A stretch of 64,000 nt of DNA from Macrobrachium rosenbergii (taxonomy: Eukaryota > Arthropoda > Malacostraca > Decapoda > Palaemonidae), in NCBI RefSeq assembly GCF_040412425.1, contig NC_089795.1:78191163-78255162 (forward strand). Direction: 5' to 3'. Shown here piece after piece: positions 1 through 11,236 of the stretch. Numbering within the stretch: the first letter of the stretch is position 1; the number at the start of each line of letters is the position of its first letter. The translations under genes and the position numbers were made by a program. The notes under the pieces were generated by a model, which saw nothing but the letters and a program-made list of their open reading frames with translations, searched no databases and was not told where the DNA came from.

Positions 1-1441
1 GAAGCTATAAAATCAAACACAGGAATAAGCAATAGTATATATAAACATATACATCCATAAAAACAGATAAATATGCAAATATACAAGGTCAGCTACACTA
101 AATGGTGATAAAAGCACAATTCTTTAACAAAGAAGAGAGGGCTGAAAAAACTCTAACACAAGAGAGATGGGTGGGGAAAAAATTAAAAAGGGACTGAAAA
201 TGTCATCTAATTCATTAACAAATAGTGCAACATAATAGAAATATAAATTTTCAATATGCTTTTAATACAAAATATAGCAGCACAAAGTTAGAGGCGCATT
301 AGATTAAACTAACAAGAGTACTGAGTTTAGCATAGTAGCTGAATATGATGCTTATGAAAAAACTATGGAGGTAGGGCAGTAAAATCCTTTAACAAGCATT
401 CAGGCAATAAAATGCTAAATAGCATATAACCAACATGAATAACAAACAACTGAGCTACCTAAAGTGAGTAAAAAGAGTAGCACCCATCTAGCATTAATTC
501 CTTTGCAGGTCAATGCTTGTTAGCTTAACAGAGATGTAAACACTGTTTGATGGATATATATAACAACAATAAATACAAAATAAAAGTACTTGACTTACAA
601 TAATCATCCAAGGTAAAAGCCATCTGACAAGGCTAAGCAAGGTAGTGAAACACTCCTCACTGATATAGTATCATTTGTGAGTGACAGACATAAACTTACG
701 ATAATTCACTGACTTGTCCACTAAATCTCTAAGTCCGTGAGGGAAATGAAAAACAAAGAAAAAAAATGTTCAAAGAAGAAACATGTCACCATGATTTAAT
801 GAAAAAGATAAAGGAAAACAATAGCTACGTCCAGGAATCAGCTTACAGATAGCAAGCTAGGCAGATGAGACATGAAGTCCTTTCCTAAATGGAACTATGA
901 TCCTTATGAGAGAAAGAGAGAGACGGGCATGCACAGTCAACCAGCCATCCAGCCACCAGACTATTATATTTTGGTTCAGGTAAGGAGTTTCTAAGATCTG
1001 TGAAGACCACAAATTTGGTTTATGCAAATGATGGCTCTGCAAGTGGAACAAATATTTTTTACGAAGCACTAGTGATGTAAATGAATTCAAGGGAAAAAAT
1101 GTCAAGAGTAGTATTATATAGATCTACATATCAAGTTTTGTGATAGGGTTTAACACGAAGAATTTTTCTTCAACTCTTGATTCTTACAATATTTTGTTCT
1201 TAGAACATTGCTACAGAAAAACAATGCACATGCATTATACACTTATCAATATAAAGCTTTGCATAAATGAAAAACATACTCATAATGTAATATTCTTAGT
1301 TTAGTTTTGAGAACTCAATCCTTCCTAAGCTCTTCAATGACAAAATGCCGAACCACTGAAGCATTGGTCTATGGACTGACATATATTATACAAAAATGGA
1401 AATGGTACCCCACAGCATTTATGAACTAAACAGGGAAGGCA
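1..1441. other. 3' flank / presumed 3' UTR of the MGAT3-like gene
   Basis: AT-rich sequence without a recognisable gene. The transcript's 3' UTR must begin at 1441 and run towards lower coordinates, but no canonical polyadenylation hexamer is visible on the minus strand, so its end is undefined. The short open frames here look like chance. Confidence 0.5.
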
Positions 1442-2635
1442 CTATACAAGGTTATGGATGGATGCTGTTTCATAGGGGTTTTTAAAAAAGTGAGCAAATT
1501 TTTCCTTGTTTCTGTTCAGATATGGAGGCAGTTCTTCTTCAGCAACGTTGTGAACAGGGACCCCTATAGGTTCAAGATTCTCATCTTGACCAAATTTAAT
1601 CAAACGCTGAATGAAAGGAGATGTGCTGGAATACGATGAGCTTGGTAACAGCCATTTTGGAGGACTCTCAGACCTACTTGACAATTTTTGAAAGATATTT
1701 TCTACAGAAAGGCATAAATGGCACCTCCAGCCTGCTTCTGGAATTGTCCAATTAACAACTGGTTGTTCATGTGAAGTGAAAAAGTTCAAATCCTCTTCTA
1801 AAACACTGCCCTCTTGCAAACGAGATACCTGGTACTCAAAAGCATTGGCAAGAAATTGGAAGGATGATGCACACACCTCAGGTTTTGTAAGATTGCTATT
1901 TTCAGGAAGGGACCAATAAAAGCCGTACATATAATGCTTAAACTGACACTTAACTGGCAATGGATACCCTTGAAAAAGTTTGAGAAATGTCACTACATCC
2001 CGGCGAAGTATTTCTTCCCCATTAGTTAGGATAAAGAGATCATCTGGACGGATATCACTAACTAAACGCAACCCAGTTTGAACTAGATTTTGAACAAAGG
2101 ATCTTTTCTTTAGGTCACTTTCTCTCACAGGCACATAAATAATTCTATTTTGAGTATCTTTAAGCCAACCATCTTTCAACTTACTTAAAATTGGTAAAGA
2201 ATTATTACTAGCAACAGTATAATTTGTTTCACCTATCACAAAAACATCTACAAGTCCAACCAATTCATTAACATTAGCTTCAAAGATATCATACTCATGG
2301 ATGAATGGACTTACCAAAATAACTCGTCTTGGTCTCTTTCTAAGCTGAATATTTTTGGATAATTCTGGATTTTGCATCCAATCAGTTCTTTGCATAATTT
2401 CAGGAACTCCACATCTCTTCCCTTTCCATCCTGGCCGACAAACACAATTGCCTTCTGAACTAGCTTTAACCAGTGTGCCTTCTCTCACACATAAATCCTT
2501 CCCATATGTCGCATACATTGTCACTGTTGGCTGGTCTCTCAAGTGAAGGATTGTTTGACCACCTTCAGTGAATAAACGTTTGAGAAACTGCTTGGCAGGA
2601 TCCATGGGTTGAAAGAACCAAAATCCAACTAAAAC
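1442..2635 (-). CDS. MGAT3: MGAT3-like GT17 glycosyltransferase, second coding exon (residues 20-416)
   Basis: This exon encodes 397 of the 416 residues of a protein homologous to beta-1,4-mannosyl-glycoprotein 4-beta-N-acetylglucosaminyltransferase. That family adds the bisecting GlcNAc to the core mannose of N-glycans in the Golgi. The exon opens at an AG acceptor (TATATTTCAG, + strand 2636-2645) and ends at TAG (1442-1444). In spliced numbering, the rest of the membrane anchor is followed by an EGF-like Cys cluster (Cys68, 83, 85, 94, with CVCRPGWKGKRCGVP). The GT17 domain runs from about 120 to 408. Landmarks are RRVILV (121-126), HEYD, GETNYT (154-159), RPDDLFIL (215-222), YGFYW (256-260), AGWRCHLC (320-327) and KNPYE near the C terminus. 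Possible N-glycosylation sites are N157, N163, N267 and N314. The family's DADEIP segment reads NGEEIL here (224-229), so activity could be altered. No AATAAA lies within 1.4 kb downstream. Variant CATAAA and ATTAAA hexamers occur at 1019-1024 and 795-800. Family assignment is confident; exact substrate is not. Confidence 0.93.
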   Translation of the reverse strand, partial: VLVGFWFFQPMDPAKQFLKRLFTEGGQTILHLRDQPTVTMYATYGKDLCVREGTLVKASSEGNCVCRPGWKGKRCGVPEIMQRTDWMQNPELSKNIQLRKRPRRVILVSPFIHEYDIFEANVNELVGLVDVFVIGETNYTVASNNSLPILSKLKDGWLKDTQNRIIYVPVRESDLKKRSFVQNLVQTGLRLVSDIRPDDLFILTNGEEILRRDVVTFLKLFQGYPLPVKCQFKHYMYGFYWSLPENSNLTKPEVCASSFQFLANAFEYQVSRLQEGSVLEEDLNFFTSHEQPVVNWTIPEAGWRCHLCLSVENIFQKLSSRSESPPKWLLPSSSYSSTSPFIQRLIKFGQDENLEPIGVPVHNVAEEELPPYLNRNKEKFAHFFKNPYETASIHNLV

Positions 2636-5600
2636 CTGAAATATACGAAGCACTTATGAGGCTCACGAAAAACAATCATGTCAGTAATTTCAGATGTGAC
2701 TATAATTGGAAATCAGTTTTAAAAAATGAAAACAATCAGATGTGACTACAGCTGGAAATTAATTTTAAAAAATGAAAACAATTACTTTGAAAGATACACG
2801 CTCATTCCTTTTACTTAATGAAAGACTATACATCAGGTGTTAAACAGCTATCAAGACAAATGAAGGACTGATTAGATGGTAAGTAATAGTTTCCAGTCTA
2901 AACTACAAATAACACAGTCAATGTCCTTATGCTTTGATTGATTTCCTTCTCATAGGAGGACATGCCCTACTGGGAAACCAAGAAGTCTTTGTCTCTGGCA
3001 AACGAGATAGGAAGGAAGTAGGAATTGCCTGTACAAATATGCTTGAGAGGGAGCAAGGGAGATAGGAGAGTTGCATTCCTATAGTGTAATGAGGACTAAT
3101 ATATTGGTACCGTTTAGTAACAATGATTGGCTCCAGTAAGTAATATAAAATACGTAAATACTTATATCAATCTGAGAGGAAAAGCATATATGAGATGCAA
3201 GGCCCTGCTATCACTAACAGGCCAAATTAATAATAAGAAAATTACAACTCAAAAATTATGTATGAGGATAAGAAGGTATGGTGATTTATAAAACTCCGGG
3301 ATCACATTTAAATCAACTGCTGCTGGTTTCAATTATTATTGAACAATACCATGTGAAAACTATTGCATCAGTCAATGCCTTTTCCCAGGATATCACACTG
3401 GATCATATCAAAGGGGTTTTGTACGCCAACGCCCAATGATTTATTGTAGATATCAGGCACCACCAATCTCAAGAGAGATAAGTGGCAGCTGAGTATATGT
3501 TTCCATCAGCAAAGAGACATTCTCTTGTAAAGAAAGTTGGTTCAAGCATAGGTAATCTGGTGTGTGATTTTTATACCTGTGAGGGAGGGTGTGTGCATAT
3601 ACAGTACATGAAACTGAGAGGAATGAAAAAAAACCATGTGCAACTCGTGTAATTTACCGAATCATCTGTGCTTCTTTTTCCCTAAGCCCTAAGCCATATG
3701 CTCATCTTGATGTTATCAAAAGTATATAGATCCTTCAGCTTTCATGCATGTTCCTACCAAGAACAAAATCAGAAAGGCTATGAGGCATTCCCTGGTAATG
3801 AGCAGGTGTTAGCATGTATTACCTAAATGTTAGAAACTAAGATTCAAAAGTACTTACACAATTATATGCACTGCAATTTATTTCTTTTGTATTTTCTTTA
3901 TAAAATAGGAATCCTTAACATAGTTCTCACTTGTCAAATTTGTCCTACAGATTTTTCATTGGCCAGTGTACAGAGTAATTCTTATTTGACATATGAATTA
4001 TTGCTACTTTTGTGGTAAAAGTATTGTAAAACTCTGATAGCTATTTATCTAACTTTCTTTTATTATTATTTCAAACCCTTAAAGTTACTTGTACATATTA
4101 AGTATACCAGCATGAGTATTGAGGTTGCATGTTTATCTCAACACCAAAATGAAGGTGCATGATCTTCTAACCTCAGCCATCCAATTTTGAACTGCAAACT
4201 TTACCAACAAGTTTTCCTTAGAAGAATATTAACTCATTGATCCTGGCACCAATTTATCCTACTCATTTTTGCAAGTGGTAGAGCTTCCAAGGCAAGTTGA
4301 AGAAAAACAGGTGTAAATAACAGCACTCTTTAAAGTTCAAAATTTTATGAGTCACATTATGCTACACAAATAAGGAAATAAGTATGACTTCTCCAATATG
4401 AACCTTCAAAATTTACTGTGTCATGGAAAGACACTCTATAGAACTAAAGCCTTAAAGGAATGCACAATTGATCAGTTTGCCAAAAATGACAACTGTTTCT
4501 CCATTCATAAATACCATATTGGTTTATAACTTTTGATTACGAATGAACGAAAACATATTCATATCAATATCTACCAGGATGGTTGTTTGGTAAACATTTA
4601 AATGCTAGCAAGTTTCAGGCTCAGTTATGGTAGGCCTCGCTGATGGAAAAGACAGATGCTCTCACAGGCTAAACTGATAGAGCTTGCAGGTTAGGAAACA
4701 GCAGAATTCCACAAGGACAAAATATGGGTATCCAATAGGGGTAAAAGCATGTGTTGCTTTTACCCCCATGAGGGATTTTTGAATAATGTGCAATTTTCTG
4801 CTTATTTTCATTATAAGAAAGTTGACAAAGTAGCTGAGTAATATCAGAAAGCAATTATGCTTTCCATAAGAGATGGGAATTCAAGTCAAAGATTTTTTGC
4901 ATCTAATATTATTACGAGAAAATTTCATGTGAAAATGTTAATAATGATGACAACAAAAACAGCTAGTTGACAGAATTGTTAGAGGAAAAAGTGTAAAGCA
5001 GGGTGGAAAAATCTCCATTTTGAATAAAATATTTGGGAATGCCTTAAGGCAACACCTTATACAGTCTGTTTGCTATCATGATTCCAGGAAAAACACTTTT
5101 CAAGTACTCACTCATCCTAAAACTAGATGATATATAACTTCAAAGCATTCTATAGTTACCTGGACATCTAAGAGGCAAACCAATACTTGAAACACCTCAC
5201 TTGGCCATAAGAGCAGTCAACAAATTTACCTTGTAGGATCCCTGATCATCATGGATAAACCTTAGGAGCATCCTTTATTATTACCCATGAGTTTGGTTTT
5301 TGAGTGACTCATCAGTGAGACCATGTTCTTCCCTTTGAAGGACAAGTCACTAAGAAACTACACAACAGAGCAATAAAGGACACAAACATCTGAAAATATG
5401 CAATAAATGCTTTTTTTTACAAGTGATCCATATTGAAATAAAAACCTAAGAGATAAGTACACATTCTGCTGACAGTGCAGATTACAAAATTTTCAGATAG
5501 TTACGGGTTCTGGGTAACCTTCCTGGAAATGAAAGCTACAGAAGGGAGGAAAGAACTGTTACATGAAAGGAGAAGTTACATCTTAATGCCAAGAAAGAAC

Positions 5601-5800
5601 AGGCAGTAGGAGGAGCTTTGGTATGTGAATGCACTTCCATATGGGAGATGACACATCTAAATAGCTAACAATTGCTAACTCGTGAATCAGGACTTGCTTT
5701 CTTTGTCTTGACTTGTTAAACAGTGAGTTTGTACTTAGTATCAACACCAAAAATCACCAAGTTCTAATTAGTCAGTCACTGAAAAGAAAATTATACTTAC
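2636..5800 (-). other. Phase-0 intron of the MGAT3-like gene
   Basis: This intron of 3165 bases is bounded by GTAAGT and TTTCAG on the minus strand. It has no convincing ORF. It holds a 46-bp imperfect tandem duplication (2691-2782, two copies beginning CAGATGTGAC) close to the acceptor. It also holds a 12-bp perfect hairpin with a 5-base loop at 4738-4766. The rest looks like ordinary AT-rich intron. Confidence 0.85.
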
Positions 5801-5877
5801 CTGTGATACAATGAAGGCCAATGCTACACATCGATACCGTATCCTGAGTCGAACCATTTTTCCATGGGTCTAACGGA
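5801..5877 (-). CDS. MGAT3: MGAT3-like gene, first coding exon with start codon and signal-anchor start
   Basis: This exon begins after a TTTCTTACAG acceptor and ends at CAG|GTAAGT (donor at 5799-5800), giving a phase-0 junction with the exon at 2635. The coding part is 5801-5857: ATG in an AAAATGG context followed by 18 codons, MVRLRIRYRCVALAFIVSQ. Joined to VLVGFWFFQ of the next exon it makes a short basic cytosolic tail (RLRIRYR) and an 18-residue hydrophobic segment (about 10-27). That is the type II signal anchor expected of a Golgi glycosyltransferase. The acceptor just upstream of the ATG implies at least one more 5' UTR exon at a higher coordinate, which I could not locate. The start was chosen because it is the only in-frame ATG that completes the anchor. 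The open frame of the second exon alone would start with six intron-derived residues. Confidence 0.85.
5824..5865 (-). other. Short upstream ORF overlapping the MGAT3-like start codon
   Basis: An ATG eight bases before the main start (5863-5865) opens a 13-codon frame that ends at TAG (5824-5826), inside the coding sequence and in a different frame. Its context (CCCATGG) is weaker at -3 than the main start (AAAATGG). Leaky scanning would be needed to reach the enzyme start. That it regulates translation is inference. Confidence 0.5.
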
Positions 5878-7170
5878 CTGTAAGAAACAGGAAATGAATT
5901 TAAGTGAAAAACAATTTCTGTTTACAGGGTTCTACTGAAGTAAAATTCTTAAATGTAGAAGGAAATTTGCAATTCAAAATTCTAAACAAAAACAGTTACA
6001 GAGCAATGAAAAGTTACATATTTTTGTATACCACACTGTAACATTAAAAACAAGAGGCCCACAGGCAACACTGCTCATCTGAGCCACCTTGCAGTACTTA
6101 TGTAATTATGATTTTTTCTATGGCACCTTGGGTTAAGGTAGTACATGTAATATTTTCTCCAATCACTATTGCTTAAATATGGTAAAAAAAAAACAAACTA
6201 TGTATACATGTACTGTAGTATCAATACAGGTACCATGAATATATTCTCTTTCCCTATAGTTATACTGTACTGTAAACTATAAATGTGTATTGAACTGTAC
6301 TGTATTGTATATGATTTGTAAACAATCAAAGATGAAAATAAAAAGCAGGTACTGTACACAAACTAGGTTTCCTCTTTCTAAACCAACCTTATCAGCCATA
6401 AGGGAACACTGAATTGGATTTTAAAGTACTGTCTTTTTGTTCAAACTGACTGGACCTTCTAATTTCAGAGTCACTGGTTATTAAGAGGATGAAACCGGAA
6501 CTGAACAACTCCGTCTGATATTCAACTAGCTATACTGTAGTGTGATTTCATAGTAGGTACACAAATGGACTGTCAGACATTTTACTTTGTTTGTGGTAGT
6601 CTGTTTACATTTCACCTTATTTTTATTTTATGTTTGCATTTGTTTTTTTGTTTATTATTTTCGTAATTTTATGATTCATTTTTAGTTAGTATTTAATATT
6701 CCTTTTATGTTTTGTTAGCTTTTTACCTAAAGCACATACAACATATCATCAAAGGCTGAACAAAACATGAAAAGCCACTGTTTGAAAATACCAAAATAAA
6801 AAAACCTACTACAATTAACTTCCAATTTAATATAACAAATGTGTCAAAAAACTGAAATGTAATGGTTTCCCATTACATACAGTAAAAATCATTCTACCCT
6901 TAAGAACTATTGCATGAAGTGGCATAGGGAAGAAAAACTATATACCAAACTTTCTTTTACTAACACAGTTCAGTGCTTCAACATGCAATAAAAAAGTACA
7001 TACATCTAAGTCTACACTGTAATTTCCTGATGGCTAACCTTTACTTTCCTCCCATGCACAGAAGCTTTCCTTGATTCCAATGACAGGGTTACACCACATT
7101 CCATTTCTTTCCCCTTTCTTTTTTTCCTCTAAGCTAAGGCAAATAAGTACTCTATGACCTATCCTGTCTG
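5878..7170. other. AT-rich upstream region with a short dispersed-repeat-like motif
   Basis: No gene is recognised. At about 6046-6095 there is the string AACAAGAGGCCCACAGGC followed by CTCATCTGAG, which resembles the head of a dispersed invertebrate repeat I recognise only loosely. The 6210-6350 stretch is rich in ACTGTACTGTA-type strings. Further 5' UTR exons of the MGAT3-like gene could lie here or higher up, but no exon can be fixed. Confidence 0.35.
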
Positions 7171-7395
7171 GAACAGAACATTTAGGCCAAAGGCCAAGTG
7201 CTGGGCCCTATGAGGTCATTCAGTGCTGAAAATAATTTTGAAACAATTGTTAGGAGAGGGTGGAAAGTAAGATGAAAGAAGAGAATATGAATAGAGGTGT
7301 AATAAAAGGAATGAAAGAGGTTGCAGCTAGGGGCCATAAGGATGCTGGAAAGAACCTTAAGTAATGTCTACAGTGCACTAACAGCACTACCTCCC
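7171..7395 (+). repeat. Element A copy 1 (internally deleted)
   Basis: This copy starts at the shared head TTTAGGCCAAAGGCCAAG and runs through the GGTTGCAGCTAGGGGCC core to CTACAGTGCACTAACAGCAC. It matches the copies at 16711 and 52880 but lacks the AACAGGAGGAAA-CCTCGCAGTTG middle portion. It contains no coding capacity. It is a short non-autonomous interspersed repeat of unknown class. Confidence 0.75.
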
Positions 7396-8694
7396 ATATC
7401 CTATCAATCTTTACATAAAAAGCTATACCAACCTTACAAGTTCACAGCAACACCTTAGGACATATAAGCTACAATTTCCAAACAAATAAGCACTGGATCT
7501 AAAATCTTATTAAAGTATGCCTACAAAAGGAAAGAATACTGAGCTATCAGCAACATTTCATGTGTTCAAACTGGTTTTGCCACACTAAGCACTTCCTGCC
7601 AAGCATACTCTTAAAAGAGATATTACTAGTAGCAGTGCAAATGCCAGTACTGTAATTCTCTTGCTATATAAAATAATATACTGAGTGATGGTACATGAAT
7701 AAGGATACAAGGCTCTAGATAAAACAAGTGAGTTGTAAACTTTACTTCTGATCCGTTATCTAATACTCTAAACTATATCACCTAATTAATTAAAATTAAT
7801 CTTGCCTGTAACGCTGTTGCCATTTAACTTATCCTTGTATACGTAACTCTTCAAATTTTCTTCCTCTAATTAACTTTGCTTGAAAAATTAATTAACTATA
7901 AAGTCTGAGTAACTTACAACAATTCAGCCTCAAAGACTTGCAACTGGTATGAAATTCTGTATAAATGAAGATAACTCTTTACTTACTCAGGGGATAAGTT
8001 CCTCAAGATATCTAGTAAATAGATCATAATTTCCCAACATGAATCAATGGTAATGGGAGGGTTGGGTTCCAAGGCAGTGGGAAATTACCTGTTTTTGGGG
8101 GTTCTGATAAGAAATATTATGTGAATATCAAAAATAACATAGAGCACTAAACCATAAGTTTTCCATGTTTTCATCATCACCTGACCTTCATTCTCTTTGT
8201 TCTCCTTCTAATTTGTGCTGCTGGTTGTTAAGTTAGAGATATGGCACTACCTAAGTAAACACTAAAAGGTATAGTGATAGTCACTTACAAAATGAAGTGT
8301 AGTAGTAACATGTTGATTTTAAGTAACAAATAGTAAAGTAGAAACAAGTTAATTTCCAGTAACAATAAATAAGGTAGTAACTCTATAATAATACTCTGGT
8401 GAGAATTTAACATGGGCATTGGATTTTATGACAGCAGTAATTAGTTTGTTACTATAGAATTGTTTTCAAGTGATCAATGCTTACAGGGTATGTAATTATC
8501 TTGGAATGAACCCAACCATTCAAAATTAAGTAAGTGACATTAAAATAAAAATCTTATAAGCTAAGCAGCAATGCATAAGTGAAATAAGTTTCTGATAAAG
8601 GAATAATATACAGGACGAATAACAAGAAAAATTAATGTGGACATGCAGCAAGCATGTGTTAATTTTGTGTCATAAAAGCCTTGCACCCCATAAA
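7396..8694. other. No gene recognised
   Basis: AT-rich sequence between two element A copies. It has several possible minus-strand donor-like GTAAGT strings (for example near 7981 and 8283) but nothing that defines an exon. Confidence 0.4.
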
Positions 8695-9210
8695 TGGGTA
8701 GTGCCACCACTGCACCTCAAATAGTGCACTGTTGCACTGCTGAAGTGTTTGCAGTGTCCCTTTGGCCCATCTGCAGCCACCTTTAGTTCCATTCATGTAT
8801 CCTTTCTTTAATTTTGCAGTTCAAACTCTCCAATTATTTCTTCTTAGGGCAAATCTTCCCCCAGTCCCACCTTTAGATTTGCACTTAATCTTTTATTTTT
8901 TGTATCTCATATCTCCGATGTTCGAGTCTCCGGCCGGCTGATGAAGAATTAGAGAAATTTATTTCTGGTGACAGAAATTCATTTCTCGCTATAATGTGTT
9001 TCGGATTCCACAATAAGCTGTAGATCCCGTTGCTAAGTAACCAATTGGTTCTTAGCCACGTAAGATAAGTCTAATCCTTCGGGCCAGCCCTAGGAGACCT
9101 GTTAATCAGCTCGGTGGTCTGGTAAAACTAAGGTATACTTAACTCTGTTTTTCAGGCAGGGAATGGCCGAGAGTACCCCAGTGCTTGGCTTGATGGCCTT
9201 AATTTAATAA
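8695..9210 (-). repeat. Element A copy on the minus strand, interrupted by element B
   Basis: In reverse orientation, GTGCACTGTTGCACTGCTG... and the CCCTTTGGCCC block match element A. The tail GGAATGGCCGAGAGTACCCC / CAGTGCTTGGC resumes after about 230 bases of unrelated sequence. The two flanking pieces are collinear with the minus-strand copy at 50491-50850, so the middle is an insertion. Confidence 0.65.
8916..9142 (+). mobile_element. Element B: tRNA box-B-bearing SINE-like insertion
   Basis: It begins CGATGTTCGAGTCTCCGGCC, a good Pol III box B match (GTTCGAGTC) without a visible box A, so the tRNA head is probably truncated. The body contains a TTCTCGCTATAATG segment and ends with TCAGCTCGGTGGTCTGGT and AAAACTAAGGTATACTT. 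The last ~65 bases recur at 23769-23835. It sits within element A, which dates it as the younger insertion. No ORF is present. Confidence 0.55.
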
Positions 9211-11095
9211 TATTAAAATTCAAGACTAACATCAATCTTCAAGAACTTTTGCACCATCCCAGGGAGAATAGTACTTTGTCGGTCTCCTCCGAGCAACAGT
9301 AGGAATAACCAGACATACTTGAATGAGAACTATGACATAAGAGGCTGGAGATCAGTGGAGATGTGTGGAAAATAAAGCACATGGACCACAAGAGTAGCAT
9401 GACTTCACCAAGGCCCTTTTATGTCATACAGCATTGATGATGATAATCTAGCAAAATAGGCTATTGGTTTAAAAGTACTCAGCCTCTGTTCCATTTTCTC
9501 CACCTACTTCTCTTGCATTTTTGTAAATTTCACCCTTCCCACTGAAGCAAATTCACTCCTTTTTGATCTTCCCCAAATTCAAAACCTGTTTTCTACAAAG
9601 GTCAGTGCTAACACCACAGGCTATAGATGCTAGCTCTTAGACTAAGGTAGGGGTTCGGAAACTTAAAATAAAATGTTTTGCACCAGCAATAATGATAAAA
9701 AATACAAAACACATAAAACTCCTAATAAATAGTAGGAAACATATACTGAGTAAGTATCTCGCGAGAAATTTGGCTTCCCTAACCTACAGCATGCCTAAGC
9801 TTTTGCTACGTTCCAAGAAGAACAGCCTATGCCAGGTTAGGATACCTAGTATTTTCACAGGCTGTTATGCGTAAGTGGTTTGGTAAGTACATTGCACATT
9901 CAATGATATGCATGTTATGACACTTGTGGGGCAGGTATAATACTCACTCTCCATACGTAACGAGAAAAATTAAGTAACTTTCACCAGATCGAACTGGTCA
10001 TCTGTTTCGTGCACCCAGTGTTTACATTCTACATGCCATTCGCTCACGAGTCACGAATTGTGCCAACACTTGGATGCGTTCCTTACTAAAAATTCCACAA
10101 AATAAATCATAATTCAATTACCTCAACGTTACATGTACGCGTAAAAAGCACATAAGAATTAATTTTCACTTAATATGATAACTGATGACGTGAAAATATA
10201 TGGGATTTCTTTCCGTAAAAACAGTACTGCCTGAAAATTTGAATAGAAAACTGCACAATCACTACTGCTTGACGACTGTGGTTTTCCTGTTGTCTCTTAG
10301 GTATCATTAGTGAGATAAACTGTTTTAAATTAACCAACGGCCTTGCCTAAAGGTAGCACGTAGGTATGGTAAAGTGTTAAACAGTATGAGAGGTCTAGTG
10401 TGAACCTTTAGACTCTCCATCAACATGTTATTATTCCTTTTAAATTACAACCGTAACGAAAGCTCATATCACTTAGTTATGGCTGTATCAACAATACTGC
10501 ATCGATAAAATCCTATAGATTTTTCACGTTAGAAATCTGACAGTACTAAAGTACATTATACCTTGCTTCAGTTCTGAGCTAAAAAAAGGGGTTCCACCGA
10601 TCTAGAGACCAGTGCTTCAATTTCTTTCCAATGTCTTCCGTTTACATTTTTTTTCTTTCATGTCATCGTTTCCAATTCATCTTCCCATATTCGAGGAGAA
10701 CCATTCCTTTGAATCATTACATGTGCTGAAGACCATAGCTTCACAGGTTTCCTTCGTGATACTGAAGAACATTTCTTTAAAGTCTACTGCGAGTTTCAAA
10801 ACTCCAACCGTAATGAGTGGGGGAAGACAAGCCCTGTGAGAATGTTCAGTCTCTAGTAACAATTTCATTTGCAATGCAGGCGCACCGACAGAGACATGCT
10901 TGTTCTTAATGATAGATTAAGCTTGCCATCTGCAAGCAAATCTGTGTTTGAGTCTATTTATACTTTCATGTTTCTGTTGTCAGGAATAATTTCCTTCGAC
11001 ATCTTGCTTATGATCAACATAAGACATTAGTCAGTAAACTGAATACCAATTAATACATTATCAGCCTAGCGATATAACCTTTATGCCAGAAAGCT
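9211..11095. other. No gene recognised
   Basis: Moderately AT-rich unique sequence. Short open frames at 9692-9874 and 10612-10874 have no family resemblance that I can see and overlap each other on both strands. A distal promoter or 5' UTR exon of the MGAT3-like gene could lie here, but no feature decides it. Confidence 0.35.
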
Positions 11096-11096
11096 T

Positions 11097-11170
<74 letters not shown>

Positions 11171-11178
11171 AATGTGTA

Positions 11179-11209
<31 letters not shown>

Positions 11210-11236
11210 TTTATATACAAAATATATATATATATC
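11097..11236. repeat. (TA)n microsatellite
   Basis: Alternating TA over about 140 bases, interrupted by CAAATGTGTATATATGTG and a TTTTATATACAAA break near the end. Poly Tyr-Ile open frames across it are artefacts. Confidence 0.97.

Noticed and set aside
1454..2546. Plus-strand open frames opposite the MGAT3-like exon
   Set aside because: Antisense shadows of the real minus-strand coding exon.
8932..8960. CTGATGAAG in element B as a hammerhead ribozyme core
   Set aside because: No correctly placed stem II and GAAA, and no flanking stems I and III, could be drawn.
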